This document shows positions 12,801-22,344 of a stretch of 64,000 bases of DNA, one piece after another. The first letter of the stretch is position 1; each line of letters begins with the position of its first letter. This DNA comes from Dryas octopetala. Its lineage: Eukaryota > Streptophyta > Magnoliopsida > Rosales > Rosaceae. The notes beneath the pieces are model-generated. The model did no database searches and had not been told where the DNA came from. It saw nothing but the letters and a program-made list of their open reading frames with translations. The DNA lies in contig OY992839.1 of the NCBI GenBank assembly GCA_963921425.1, forward strand, positions 4,280,501 through 4,344,500. The letters are read 5' to 3'. The translations under genes and the position numbers were made by a program.

Positions 12801-15800
12801 TCATGGCTCCCACTCAATTGCAGCACCAAATTCTTCAAATACTCCCATATTTCTGACATGTCTTTTGAAAACTCCCACTGGTAATGCTTTAGTAAAAGGA
12901 TCTGCCAGCTGATCTTGAGTACTAACAAATTCAATTTGTAACTCACCTTCTCTCACTTTTTCTCTAACCAACAGAAACTTGGTTCCAATATGCTTGGACT
13001 TGGATGTTCTTTTACTATTCTTAGAAAAACTCACTGCACTACTGTTGTCACAGTATATCTTTATGGGATCAGCTATAGTTTTTATTACCTTGGTTTCTAT
13101 CATGAAATTCTTTAGCCAAATAGCATGGATTGATGCCTCATAGACTGCCACATACTCTGCCTGCATAGTAGAAGTTGTAATCAACGTTTGTTTAACACTT
13201 TTCCAAGAGATTGCAGCTCCACCAAAAATAAAAACATATCCAGTAGTTGACTTCAAGCTATCTTCACACCCTGCAAAATCTGAATCAGAATATCCAATTA
13301 GCTCTAGATTTTCAACCCTCCTGTAAACCAGCATGTGTCCCTTTGTTCTTTGTAGATATCTGAGGACTTTCTTGCCTGCAATCCAGTGTGCTTGACCTGG
13401 ATCAACTTGATATCTGCCTAACATTCCTACAGCAAAAGCCAAATCAGGCCTAGTACACATTTGAGCATACATCACAGATCCTACAAGTGATGCATAGGGC
13501 TTGTCTTTCATGAATGATCTCTCTTGATCATTTGTGGGGCATTGGTTCTTACTGAACTTATCTCCTTTTGACATTGGTGAATCACCAGGCTTGCAATTTA
13601 CCATGTCAAACCTCTTAAGTACTCTTTTAATGTAAGCTTCTTGCGATAAGGCCAGTAAAAAATTCTTCCTGTCTCTCTTGATTTCAATTCCCAACACATA
13701 CGAAGCCTCTCCAAGATCCTTCATTTCAAAATTTTCCGATAAGAAAGTCTTTGTTTCAAATAACAGTTTCTTGTTGCTGCTGGCCAGTAGGATATCATCC
13801 ACATAAAGCACTAGGAAAATGAAAGCACTCCCACTCAACTTTAGATATATGCATTCATCTGATGGATTTTCTTGAAAACCAAAAGATGTGATAATTGAAT
13901 CAAATTTAACATACCACTGTCTTGATGCTTGTTTGAGTTCATAAATGGATTTTCTTAATTTGCAAGCCAAATGTTCATTGCCTTCCTTTATGAAACCTTC
14001 TGGTTGAACCATATAGATTTCTTCTTCAAGCTCTCCATTTAGAAAAGCAGTTTTGACATCCATTTGGTGCAATTCCATGTCAAAATGTGCTACTAGAGCC
14101 ATAATGACTCTAAATGCATCCTTACTTGATACAGGTGAGAATGTCTCATTGTAATCAATCCCTTCCTTTTGTGTGAATCCTTTAGCCACTAACCTTGCTT
14201 TATATCTCTCTATGCTTCCATCAGGGTTCTTCTTTGTTTTAAAAATCCACTTACAACCTACTGCTTTAAAACCTTGAGGTATCTCAGTCAATTCCCACAC
14301 TGCATTCTCATACATCGATCTTATCTCTGCTTCCATTGCATCGAGCCACTGTTTAGAATTTGCATTGTTTACTGCCTGTGTGTAGTTTCTCGGGTCTGTT
14401 TCTTCTCCAACATCAAATTCAACTTCTTGCAAATATAGTATGTAATCACTTGACAAGGCCGACTTCCTTTGCCTAGTAGACTGTCTTCTAGGTATCTCCA
14501 CAATCTGCTGTACATCCTGAATTTCTTCTATTTGGGCTGCCAAATGGTTTTGAGCTTCAGCAGGAAAATTTTCAACATCACAATCTTGTTGAGGTGTTAA
14601 AATTTCCTGATTATTTGATGCAACAATAGTGTGATCTGGAATTGAGAAACTTAATTCTAAATTCCTATCCTGAAATTGTTTGTCATCAAAAGGTTCTTCT
14701 AATTCAAAATCATCTGATTCATGCTCATTTGATGAGACTGATTCATCAATAAACCTTGCAGTGTTGGTTTCTACAATTCTTGAACCAAGTGAAGGACAAT
14801 AGAACCTGAATCCTTTTGATTTTTCTGGATAACCAATGAAAAATCCACTTGTTGTTCTAGAATCCAACTTCTTTATTTCAGGATTATACAATTTTGCTTC
14901 AGCCTTGCAGCCCCATACATGCAGATGAAGTAGCTTAGGTTTTCTTCCTGTCCATAATTCGAATGGGGTTTTGTTCAAGATCTTGCTTGGGGCCCTATTT
15001 GACACATAGTTTGCAGTTTTCAAAGCCTCTCCCCATAGAAACTTAGGCAATCCAGCCATGCTCATCATACTTCTTACCATTTCCATAAGGGTTCTGTTTC
15101 TCCTTTCAGCAACACCATTTTGCTGGGGAGTCCCAGGTGTGGTGTATTGAGCTCTTATGCCATGCTGCTGTAAATACTTTGCAAAAGGTCCTAGATGTTG
15201 TCCAGCTTCACTATATTTTCCATAGAATTCTCCTCCCCTGTCAGACCTAACAATTTTGATTTGCTTCCCAATCTGTTTTTCTACTTCTGTTCTGAAAATT
15301 TTGAAAGCATCCAAAGATTGTGATTTTTCGGATATCAAATACAAAGTGCAAAATCTGGAAAAATCATCAATGAAAAGAATAAAATATGAATTCTTGCAGA
15401 TGGTGGGTGTCGAAAAAGGTCCACATATGTCTGTGTGAATAATCTCAAGTAACTCACTGCTTCTTGTTGCACCTTTCTTTCGAAAACTAGAGGTTTTTCC
15501 TTTTATACATTCAACACAATCCCCAAAATCTGAGAAATCAAGGTCTGGAATAATATGTTCTTTAATTAGAATTTTCATCCTTTCTTTGGATATGTGTGCC
15601 AGCCTTTTATGCCATAAGATAGCAAAACTTTCAGTTGTCCTTGTTCGTTTGTTTGCAGATAGAATATGAACATCTTTTGTTTCAGTACTTTGTAATTTCC
15701 AGTGATCATTTATTAGCACAGCAGAACCAACAATAGTAGAATCATAAAACAAATCCAAACTGTTCTTATTGATTGTAAATTCAAAATGTTTCCTGACTAA

Positions 15801-16823
15801 TTGAACCACTGAAATCAAGTTCCTACTTAAAGATGGGATTACAAAAACTTCATCTAAAACTAAGACAAAACCAGATCCTAATCTAATGCTAACAGCTCCT
15901 ACGGCTTTGACTGCTACTTGCATCCCATTGCCTACTCGAATCATGACTTCATCCTTCCTTGGTGTTCTCCTTCTTGTGATACCCTGCAAAGAAGTTGCAA
16001 TATGTATGGGTGAGCCTGTATCAATCCACCAAGAATTAATAGGAGAGTCAACTAAATGAACTTCCAAGTAAAAACAATGAAAACTACCTTTCTTAGTCAT
16101 CCAAGCCTTCCATTTCTCACAGTCCTTCTTAAAATGACCTACTTTATGACAATGAAAACACTTAAATGTTGTTGTTTTCACTGCCTTAAGGCCATTAGGA
16201 GTGGATTTGGAACTGTTAGCACTATGGTCTATGCCTTTTGATCTTGGCTGAAAATCCTTTTTGTTGTTTTTGAATCCTTTCCTTCCACCATTAGCCTTCT
16301 GCATGAAATTGACATCCATGACTGCCTTTCCCTTTTTTAATTTCTCCTCTACCTTAACACAATTGCCAATCAAATCATTGAGGCTCCATTTTTCTTGAAG
16401 AGCACTGTAGATGTCAGTTAAATGCTCATATTCATGTGGTAGAGACATTAGGACTTGATGAACTATAAACTCATCTGCAATAGGTATTTTCAAGGCTTTC
16501 AACTTAGCCCCAGTGTCAATAAGAGACATGATATATTCCCTCACACTTCCTGTCCCATCAAATTTCTTATTTGTCAGGGTACACATTTGATTGCTTGTCT
16601 CAGCCTTTTCAGATTCCTTATATTTCTCACCAATAGACTCAAGATAGCCCTTAGTTGTGTCATTGTCCTCAATTCCCCCTTTAACTATATCTGCCATGTT
16701 TCTTTTCATGATCAAAAGTGACATTCTGTTGGCCTTTTCCCATTTATCAAACTTAGCCTTTTCATCTCTGCTGCTGGCAGCTGTCAGTACAGGTGGTTTA
16801 TCTTCCCTCAATGCCAAATCCAA
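12801..16823 (-). CDS. Copia gag-pol polyprotein (element fossil)
   Basis: A single open frame of at least 1,340 codons has parts in copia order. These are Gag, a zinc knuckle CFHCHKVGHFKKDC, protease WWIDTGSPIH, the pre-integrase region, integrase (HTDICGPF and PQQNGVAERRNRT), reverse transcriptase with YVDDILLAS, and RNase H ending near QAEYVA. Integrase before reverse transcriptase marks it as Ty1/copia. The Gag reading continues somewhat upstream of 16823, so the true start is probably near 16.9 kb. The sublineage was not assigned. Confidence 0.9.
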   Translation of the reverse strand: MDLALREDKPPVLTAASSRDEKAKFDKWEKANRMSLLIMKRNMADIVKGGIEDNDTTKGYLESIGEKYKESEKAETSNQMCTLTNKKFDGTGSVREYIMSLIDTGAKLKALKIPIADEFIVHQVLMSLPHEYEHLTDIYSALQEKWSLNDLIGNCVKVEEKLKKGKAVMDVNFMQKANGGRKGFKNNKKDFQPRSKGIDHSANSSKSTPNGLKAVKTTTFKCFHCHKVGHFKKDCEKWKAWMTKKGSFHCFYLEVHLVDSPINSWWIDTGSPIHIATSLQGITRRRTPRKDEVMIRVGNGMQVAVKAVGAVSIRLGSGFVLVLDEVFVIPSLSRNLISVVQLVRKHFEFTINKNSLDLFYDSTIVGSAVLINDHWKLQSTETKDVHILSANKRTRTTESFAILWHKRLAHISKERMKILIKEHIIPDLDFSDFGDCVECIKGKTSSFRKKGATRSSELLEIIHTDICGPFSTPTICKNSYFILFIDDFSRFCTLYLISEKSQSLDAFKIFRTEVEKQIGKQIKIVRSDRGGEFYGKYSEAGQHLGPFAKYLQQHGIRAQYTTPGTPQQNGVAERRNRTLMEMVRSMMSMAGLPKFLWGEALKTANYVSNRAPSKILNKTPFELWTGRKPKLLHLHVWGCKAEAKLYNPEIKKLDSRTTSGFFIGYPEKSKGFRFYCPSLGSRIVETNTARFIDESVSSNEHESDDFELEEPFDDKQFQDRNLELSFSIPDHTIVASNNQEILTPQQDCDVENFPAEAQNHLAAQIEEIQDVQQIVEIPRRQSTRQRKSALSSDYILYLQEVEFDVGEETDPRNYTQAVNNANSKQWLDAMEAEIRSMYENAVWELTEIPQGFKAVGCKWIFKTKKNPDGSIERYKARLVAKGFTQKEGIDYNETFSPVSSKDAFRVIMALVAHFDMELHQMDVKTAFLNGELEEEIYMVQPEGFIKEGNEHLACKLRKSIYELKQASRQWYVKFDSIITSFGFQENPSDECIYLKLSGSAFIFLVLYVDDILLASSNKKLLFETKTFLSENFEMKDLGEASYVLGIEIKRDRKNFLLALSQEAYIKRVLKRFDMVNCKPGDSPMSKGDKFSKNQCPTNDQERSFMKDKPYASLVGSVMYAQMCTRPDLAFAVGMLGRYQVDPGQAHWIAGKKVLRYLQRTKGHMLVYRRVENLELIGYSDSDFAGCEDSLKSTTGYVFIFGGAAISWKSVKQTLITTSTMQAEYVAVYEASIHAIWLKNFMIETKVIKTIADPIKIYCDNSSAVSFSKNSKRTSKSKHIGTKFLLVREKVREGELQIEFVSTQDQLADPFTKALPVGVFKRHVRNMGVFEEFGAAIEWEP

Positions 16824-17704
16824 GTCATTCAGGCCTAGTACAATCTCAATATCTTGTTTCCACTTTTTGAAATTGTGGCCATTCAGAGGCTCAATGCTTG
16901 AAAAACTTAAAGATGCTGCATGTAAAACCTCAATGAATGAAAAGATACTAAAAAACTTTGATTATAACAAATATGATAAAATCATATCCGAAACTGAATG
17001 TGTTCTTTTAGTACATGGAACTTATTTGGTCTGTCCATGTAATAAAGAAAACATATAACCATATCATGTTTCCATCCTTTTATGAGAACCCTTGTTTTGG
17101 ATATGCTCCTGCAATTTGTCCAGCAGAAAGCATGACCAAAAGAAGAAACTGGTTCCATAATTGGATGTCACATGTCAATTCTGTATTGTAGATGTTCATG
17201 ACTGAAATTTTATTATACATATATGAACACCTAAAATATGCGGAATTGTCTGTATGTGATTTTGAAAAACTGATGTATTGATCACAGAACTTAGCATGCA
17301 GAAGGATTTATTATATCTGTCATGATGAGTGCTGATGATCAAAATATATTCAATCACAAACTGATGATCATTTGGAAAAAACTTTATTTAAACTTATGTA
17401 TAATGAATTACTGATTCTGATGAGTAAAGAGAGTGTACATATACAAATAAACAACAAGCAATCATTTATTTATGGCAGATAAATAACAAACTATAACATG
17501 CATATTAAGCCAAACCTATAATCTACGCATGTTGTCCAGAATCAGATGGAATAATAAATAACTAAGCATATGAACTTATAGTGACTCAAGTATAGAAAAA
17601 ACCTTAAAGATTAAAAGAGAACTGAATTCTGTTGACTGAAATCAATGACAACCTTAAAGTCTGATTTTATTTAACTGTGTGTTTGAGTAAGCTCTGATAC
17701 CACA

Positions 17705-18254
17705 TGTAAGTTTAACTTTGTACATCTAAAATACACACACACACAGCCAAACAAATATGTTGTTCAATGTATGGTTATTCTATAAGCACAATAAACACAA
17801 GTTACTGACCTGATGATGCCATGGTGATTGCAGGGGATAAGCAGCAAACAAGATGCACGCCAAGTGCTTGTTTGTTAGTCTGAGTGCACCAGTCTTCCAA
17901 CCAACACAGTCCTTGAAAAGCTTCACTCGAGAGGGGCAGTGGTCTAAATGCTTGGTCAGTCTGTGTGGTCAGGGACCTGTGCTATATATAGGGTCTTGAT
18001 TTTGAGTGTCCTCCCACTAAGGTAACTCTTATCAATCCTAGTTAGACTCCTATATAAAGACTTGCTTATGATTGTGTCCAGCTGTTAGCTAATAGCATAA
18101 ACAACTAAGTAATCCTAGTTCATATAGGTTTAGGATACCTAATGAATTATGAACTAGTTCTGTATTGATGTGAACTCCTGTTACTTGCTTCTCAAGTTTA
18201 GCATTTAGTTGATTATCCAAATAGGACAATACCAAAGTCCATAAGGGTCTTACA
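17705..18254 (-). repeat. Copia LTR, 5' LTR in element orientation
   Basis: 550-bp direct repeat with 11669-12218. The tRNA-Met primer-binding site abuts its inner edge on the minus strand. Confidence 0.95.
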
Positions 18255-18337
18255 GAATAGGGCTGCAAGGATGGGCATCAGGTGTTATCTTGATATACAT
18301 TAATGTTGATTATGTCTGTATTCTCTAACAATTTAAG

Positions 18338-18520
18338 TTTTCGGGGTCCATGGTTGTCTAACAACTGCGAATGTGTATGCAGATTTTCATGCTACCCTCA
18401 TACTCTATAGCAAAAAGCAATAGCAAGATATACATTACTGGCCCGAATTTCGGTCCAATAATTGTCTAACATCTACGAATGTGTGTGCAGATTTTGATGC
18501 TACTCTCATCCTCTATAGCA
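18338..18520 (+). repeat. Local duplication of the last intron/exon boundary of URGT copy 2
   Basis: About 70 bases at 18338-18411 (TTGTCTAACAACTGCGAATG, then TGTATGCAG and ATTTTCATGCTACCCTCAT) recur at 18449-18520 as TTGTCTAACATCTACGAATG, TGTGTGCAG and ATTTTGATGCTACTCTCATC. The second copy is the real acceptor and start of exon 5. The first is a decoy acceptor followed by a short exon-like stretch that diverges after CTCTATAGCA. Confidence 0.85.
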
Positions 18521-18894
18521 GTATTCGGCAAGGTTAGTCAGTACCTCTGCATTGGACGCTTCTCAGCAGTCTCATTCCAGGTTTTAGGCCACATGAAAAC
18601 AATGTGTGTCCTGACATTGGGGTGGCTACTCTTTGATTCAAAGCTCATACTTAAAAACATGCTTGGGATGGCTCTTGCTGTTATGGGCATGATAGTTTAC
18701 ACTTGGGCTGTGGAGGCTGAATGATCAAATGAATGCTAAATCCAACCACCTCCCTAATACGAACACAATCTGTCAGAAGTGGATATGAAACCACTGATCG
18801 ATTCCAACTACATGATCCCATTCGGGTGAATGGCCATTGATTTGAAAGAGAGGATATATAGTAAATAGAAATTCTCTATTCTGGAATATTGTAT

Positions 18895-19130
18895 AATCAT
18901 ACATGAATATGAATATACGGTCCTAATTGACAGTCTAACAATTAAACAAGATAACAAAATTAAAAATATTCAATTAGGTCGAAATTAAATAAATTCCAAG
19001 AACAAAGATGGGGTACATAAATTTAGTGATAAGAAAAGGAATTAAAGAGAGCATTTGGAATACTTGTAAATGGAGATCAAGGAGAGAAAATCATCGTTAG
19101 CTGATCAAATTATATGATGGTGGAAGCATG
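18895..19130 (+). pseudogene. Third, truncated URGT copy (promoter plus exon-1 start)
   Basis: The sequence from CATACATGAATATGAATATA onward repeats the promoter of copy 2 (about 9370-9440), then GGAATTAAAGAGAGCATTTG and an ATG at 19070 reading MEIKERKSS. It then jumps into sequence resembling intron 1 of copy 2 (CAAATTATATGRTGG-like; compare about 10170) and stops after 15 codons. It is a remnant of a further tandem duplication with a large internal deletion. Confidence 0.8.
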
Positions 19131-19296
19131 TTGACAAAGTGTTAAAATCAAAGGGCCGTAAAATTACTCCTCAACATCCAAGTTCAATCTCCCTTCCCTA
19201 TGAAAAAGAGGCCCTTTTACATCTTTTGACTATTGCGCTAAAATTTTTTATGAGAAGCCCTCTCTTTTTCTTGGATTCTGATTCGAATTGGGCCTA

Positions 19297-19461
19297 GTCT
19301 GCGAGCGTAGTGACCAAGCCATCAGGATTGACATGGGGATGAGAGCGCACAATGACCATGTTGCTGGTGGGGTTGACAAAGACGCATGGGGGATTGCGTG
19401 GGTAGGACTCCACGAGCCAGATGATAATGGGGGTGTTGTAGATGATGCCGAATCTAGCTAT
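19297..19461 (-). pseudogene. ELC/VPS23 (ESCRT-I, TSG101-type) UEV-domain fragment
   Basis: The minus strand reads IIYNTPIIIWLVESYPRNPP, then CVFVNPTSNMVIVRSHPHVN and PDGLVT. This is the core of the UEV (inactive ubiquitin-conjugating) domain of plant ELC, the ESCRT-I subunit that binds ubiquitinated cargo for endosomal sorting. Similarity starts abruptly at about 19461 and ends at about 19310, with a stop at 19294-19296. There is no start, no coiled coil and no C-terminal steadiness box. It is a stranded gene piece carried into this rearranged zone. Confidence 0.85.
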
Positions 19462-19583
19462 CGTTGAGAGAGAGAGAGAGAGAGGAATAGATCAAGGGAG
19501 GAAGCCAAATGACATGATCCCCTAGCATTACCCATATTAACAAATTCAAAATTTAATTATTGCGCAAAAACCTACACACCATT

Positions 19584-20224
19584 TGTTCGTATGATTAATC
19601 ATCTGGGCATAACGACAAGTCACACAAGGCTTAACATCATGTCGTTTGGGCCTAGACCCAAAAGCTAAGCCCCCGCTAGGCTCCGGCCTCCTAAGCCTTG
19701 ACCTTCTAGGCTCCGGCCCCATAGGCTCCGGCCTCCTAAGCTCCGGCCCCATAGGCTCCGGCCTCCTAAGCTCCAGCCTCCTAGGCCCCGACCCGTGTCA
19801 ACTCACTCGGATCCTCGAGACCGGTGACACGTGGCGCTCCTACAGTGCAAGTCATCACAAAGGACACGTGTCATCACCGGATTGGTTGACACTCTTCCAA
19901 AGGTACTATAAAAGAGGTACCTTCTTGTCACAAAAGGACAACTGAAATCATTATTATACTATTCACTCACTCTGCTCTCAGATCTCTCTGAACACTGACT
20001 TGAGCGTCGGAGAAGCTTTGGCCGGCACCACACCGGTGCCCTTCCCGCTCACTTTTGTGTACCTGTGCAGGGTGCTCTGGATATCATTCTCTCTCACTAC
20101 TCACCAGTCGGACCCAGCTACCCGTTCCTGCCCCACTTCGACGTGTCATCCACTCAGTGGTAGGTCAACGGGCCTACGTGGTTCGACTCGACGTTGACTG
20201 CTCTACCATTTTTGAGCATCAACA
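19584..20224. mobile_element. Solo LTR, Ty3/gypsy-type
   Basis: This 641-bp block begins TGTTCGTATG, ends ATCAACA and is flanked by the 5-bp duplication CCATT (19579-19583 and 20225-20229). It has a TATA-like CTATAAAAGAGG near 19906, and the phrase GACTTGAGCGTCGG followed by CCGGCACCACACCGG. That is typical of many plant Ty3/gypsy LTRs as I remember them. No internal retroelement region adjoins it, so it is a solo LTR left by recombination. Near 19676-19790 it holds a GC-rich tandem repeat of roughly 24 bp (GGCTCCGGCCTCCTAAGCTC-like units). Confidence 0.8.
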
Positions 20225-20675
20225 CCATTATTTTGGCTATGCATCTGTGGCCTTTGTATAAATTTCCTGCAGATTTAGGACGATCGAGCAAAAAGCCTGT
20301 TCCATAGCCAACAAACCCAACAACATAAGCTGAAGTAGCCACGACTAGCCAGCGTCGAAACCATAGTGAATCCCCTACTTCATATACCTTGAGATGCCTT
20401 GCGAAAAAAGCCACAATATATTGGCATAAGTATACCCCAACTGATGGTGCTGATTATATATCCCATGCAAGGTTTTAAAAATATTAAGGTGGAGTCTTGA
20501 TGATTTTGAATGCACCACAACGGGCGGGTCTGCCGTGTAATGACAATTAGAAGCAGAGGTTTTCTTGTTAGACAAGTTATAAGTGGTGCAGGGTTGTGCC
20601 ATATATAGTTGAGAAGCAAGAACTAAAGATAAGACAGAAAAACAAGAGTGACTTCATCATCAACATCTTAGCCAT
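20225..20675 (-). pseudogene. Cytochrome b561/DOMON-domain protein, decayed and interrupted by a solo LTR
   Basis: From ATG at 20675 the minus strand encodes a signal peptide (KSLLFFCLIFSSCFS). In a shifted frame follows AQPCTTYNLSNKKTSASNC, which resembles the DOMON start of auxin-responsive membrane proteins. Next comes ISTISWGILMPI and, in another frame, ARHLKVYEVGDSLWFRRWLV, then TSAYVVGFVGYGTGFLLD and HRCIA. These match the first helices of the C-terminal b561 domain. Most of the DOMON domain is missing, there are at least two frame changes, and the solo LTR cuts the gene just after HR-CIA. The intact family moves electrons across membranes using ascorbate and two haems. A TATA-like AGTATATAGG sits at about 20768-20777. 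Confidence 0.8.
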
Positions 20676-22344
20676 GAATGGTATAATAATAAGCTAAGCT
20701 AGCAGAGAGATCGACAATGACAAAGATTGGTTGTCTGTGAGATGGTGGCCGGAGGCTGTGTATGCCTATATACTGTGGCTTGAACGGATTAGGGCAACAT
20801 GCCAAAAAATAATTAAGTATAAAAAAAAAATCAAATATTTGAAGATATTATATATCGATCTTGATTCTCACGCATTATGACTAAATAATATCTAATAATT
20901 AAAATCACAAAGATTGTATCATTAATCATCCTGATTTTTCTAATTTTGTGTCTGTTGTATTTTGTACTTGCCAAGTAAAAGTACTTGCCTTTAAGAGTAC
21001 TTGCCCTTAAGAGTACTATATTCAAGCCACAATCCAAAGTTTAGATTGTACGTATAAGTTAATTTTTTTAAAAATTATACAATTGTAAGGGTACGTGCGT
21101 GTTGAATTTTTCTTCGATCTTCTCATATTGTATGCTATTCGTACAAAGACCTAATACCCTAATAAGTATGCTAATAATTATTACCTGAATACCGTAATAA
21201 TTTGCACATTAAGGCCACAATTTTTCGCACCTTCAACTAAGGTACTTTTTTGGGCACCGTTGGGTGAAAATTTTATCTGAGATCTTGGAAAAATTAGGAA
21301 AATCAAGAGAATTAATAATAATCTTAGTAATATTATTACGATATTTGAGATTTAATTAGATAGACTGGTGCTATTTGTAGAGAATTTTTTATGGGTCGAA
21401 CTAGAGACTCGAATTCGGGTGTCTGAGTAATGGCTTTTTCCTTTTAATATATTAAAAAAATCATCTTAATTTTTTAAATTTCATCAAATCAATCAATGAA
21501 TTGTCTAAAATTAGAATAATCAAATGGAGGAAGAGGTGCAAATTACGGCTCAAAGTATAATAGTAATAAATTATTGGAACTTAATTGAGAAAGGACAATG
21601 CTTGGGTTACCCCTAGGGGGTATAGAGGGTATTTTCAGGTCACCCCATTCCCCAAAAATGCTTGTTTGGTAGTGTAGACTCAAACCTTCATTCAGTGGCT
21701 TAAAATTACCCTTGTCTAATCAGTGATACAAATTACGATTCAAAGTACAATACAAAGTAATGGAATAAATCAGTGGAACTTGCAAGAAGTAATGAGATTT
21801 TAATGTATTCATGGTGTGATTTGGTAATGAGATTTTGTTTTGAAAGAAGTAATGGGATTTTACTTGTAAAATAAAGAATAGTGTTAAGAATTTTAACACT
21901 AATTATTTATTATGATGTGGTAAATAAATAATGATGTGTGCAAAATAATTTTGCCACATTAGATAGAGCACAAAATCTTTTCCTTATTGGTTGGTTTGGA
22001 GTTACACTGGATTCCTATTATATAATATATATATATATATATAACAGTACAAATTTTTTATTTTTTTGCATAACTATAGTACATTCTTAGATGAAGATTA
22101 AACACAAAAAAAATGTCAGTTATAATTTTATAATGCATTAATAAGTGATAGTTGTATATGAAAAAATAAACTCAAATCAAATTAAAAAAAAAAAAAACCT
22201 ATATCCATTTATTAATTTTATTTTGTCCTTAATATTTTTTTAAGAAAATATATCAATTATCTGAGAATATTTATTTATGAGAGATTTATCCGTTTGTTCT
22301 TGTGCTTGGACTGAACTGAACAGCTAGCTCTGCTGCTATAGCTA
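20676..22344. other. Spacer upstream of CLC-e
   Basis: AT-rich DNA with a (TA)n run at about 22021-22042 and no recognisable gene. Two loosely similar segments sit near 21540-21590 and 21720-21790 (CAAAGTATAATAGTAATAAAT against CAAAGTACAATACAAAGTAA). Confidence 0.5.

Larger units (their letters stand above)
11669..18254 (-). mobile_element. Ty1/copia LTR retrotransposon, apparently whole
   Basis: The 6,586-bp element is flanked by the 5-bp target duplication GAATA (11664-11668 and 18255-18259) and reads on the minus strand. The LTRs, 550 bp each (11669-12218 and 17705-18254), start TG and end CA and differ at about two positions. That suggests insertion within roughly the last 0.1-0.3 million years at usual plant rates. 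The primer-binding site next to the LTR at 17704 is TGGTATCAGAGC, matching initiator tRNA-Met. A purine-rich tract (AAGTGGGAGAA) precedes the other LTR. One long gag-pol frame fills most of the interior. It sits in the last intron of the second transporter copy, antisense to it. It looks whole. Confidence 0.95.
9783..18724 (+). pseudogene. Second URGT transporter copy, probably non-functional
   Basis: Exons equivalent to copy 1 lie at 9783-9918, 10506-10690, 10902-11102, 11221-11379 and 18491-18724. They add up to an open frame of 304 aa starting MEIKERKSSFEVCDLGAW, and most residues match copy 1. Three signs point to decay. The donor after exon 1 is CCTTTG|ATCGGT where copy 1 has CTTTG|GTCAGT, so the GT is lost. 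The last intron is 7.1 kb because a copia element sits in it. The frame stops at GAA TGA, dropping the cytosolic tail of about 35 aa. Downstream bases 18725-18790 still resemble the lost tail. The coding exons otherwise look well kept (SLQKKYSMGSFELLSKTAP, FQVLGHMKTMCVLTLGWLL), so loss was recent or some product is still made from a cryptic donor. Confidence 0.7.

Noticed and set aside
17685-17704. tRNA-like sequence (TGGTATCAGAGC)
   Set aside because: It is the copia primer-binding site complementary to tRNA-Met, not a tRNA gene.
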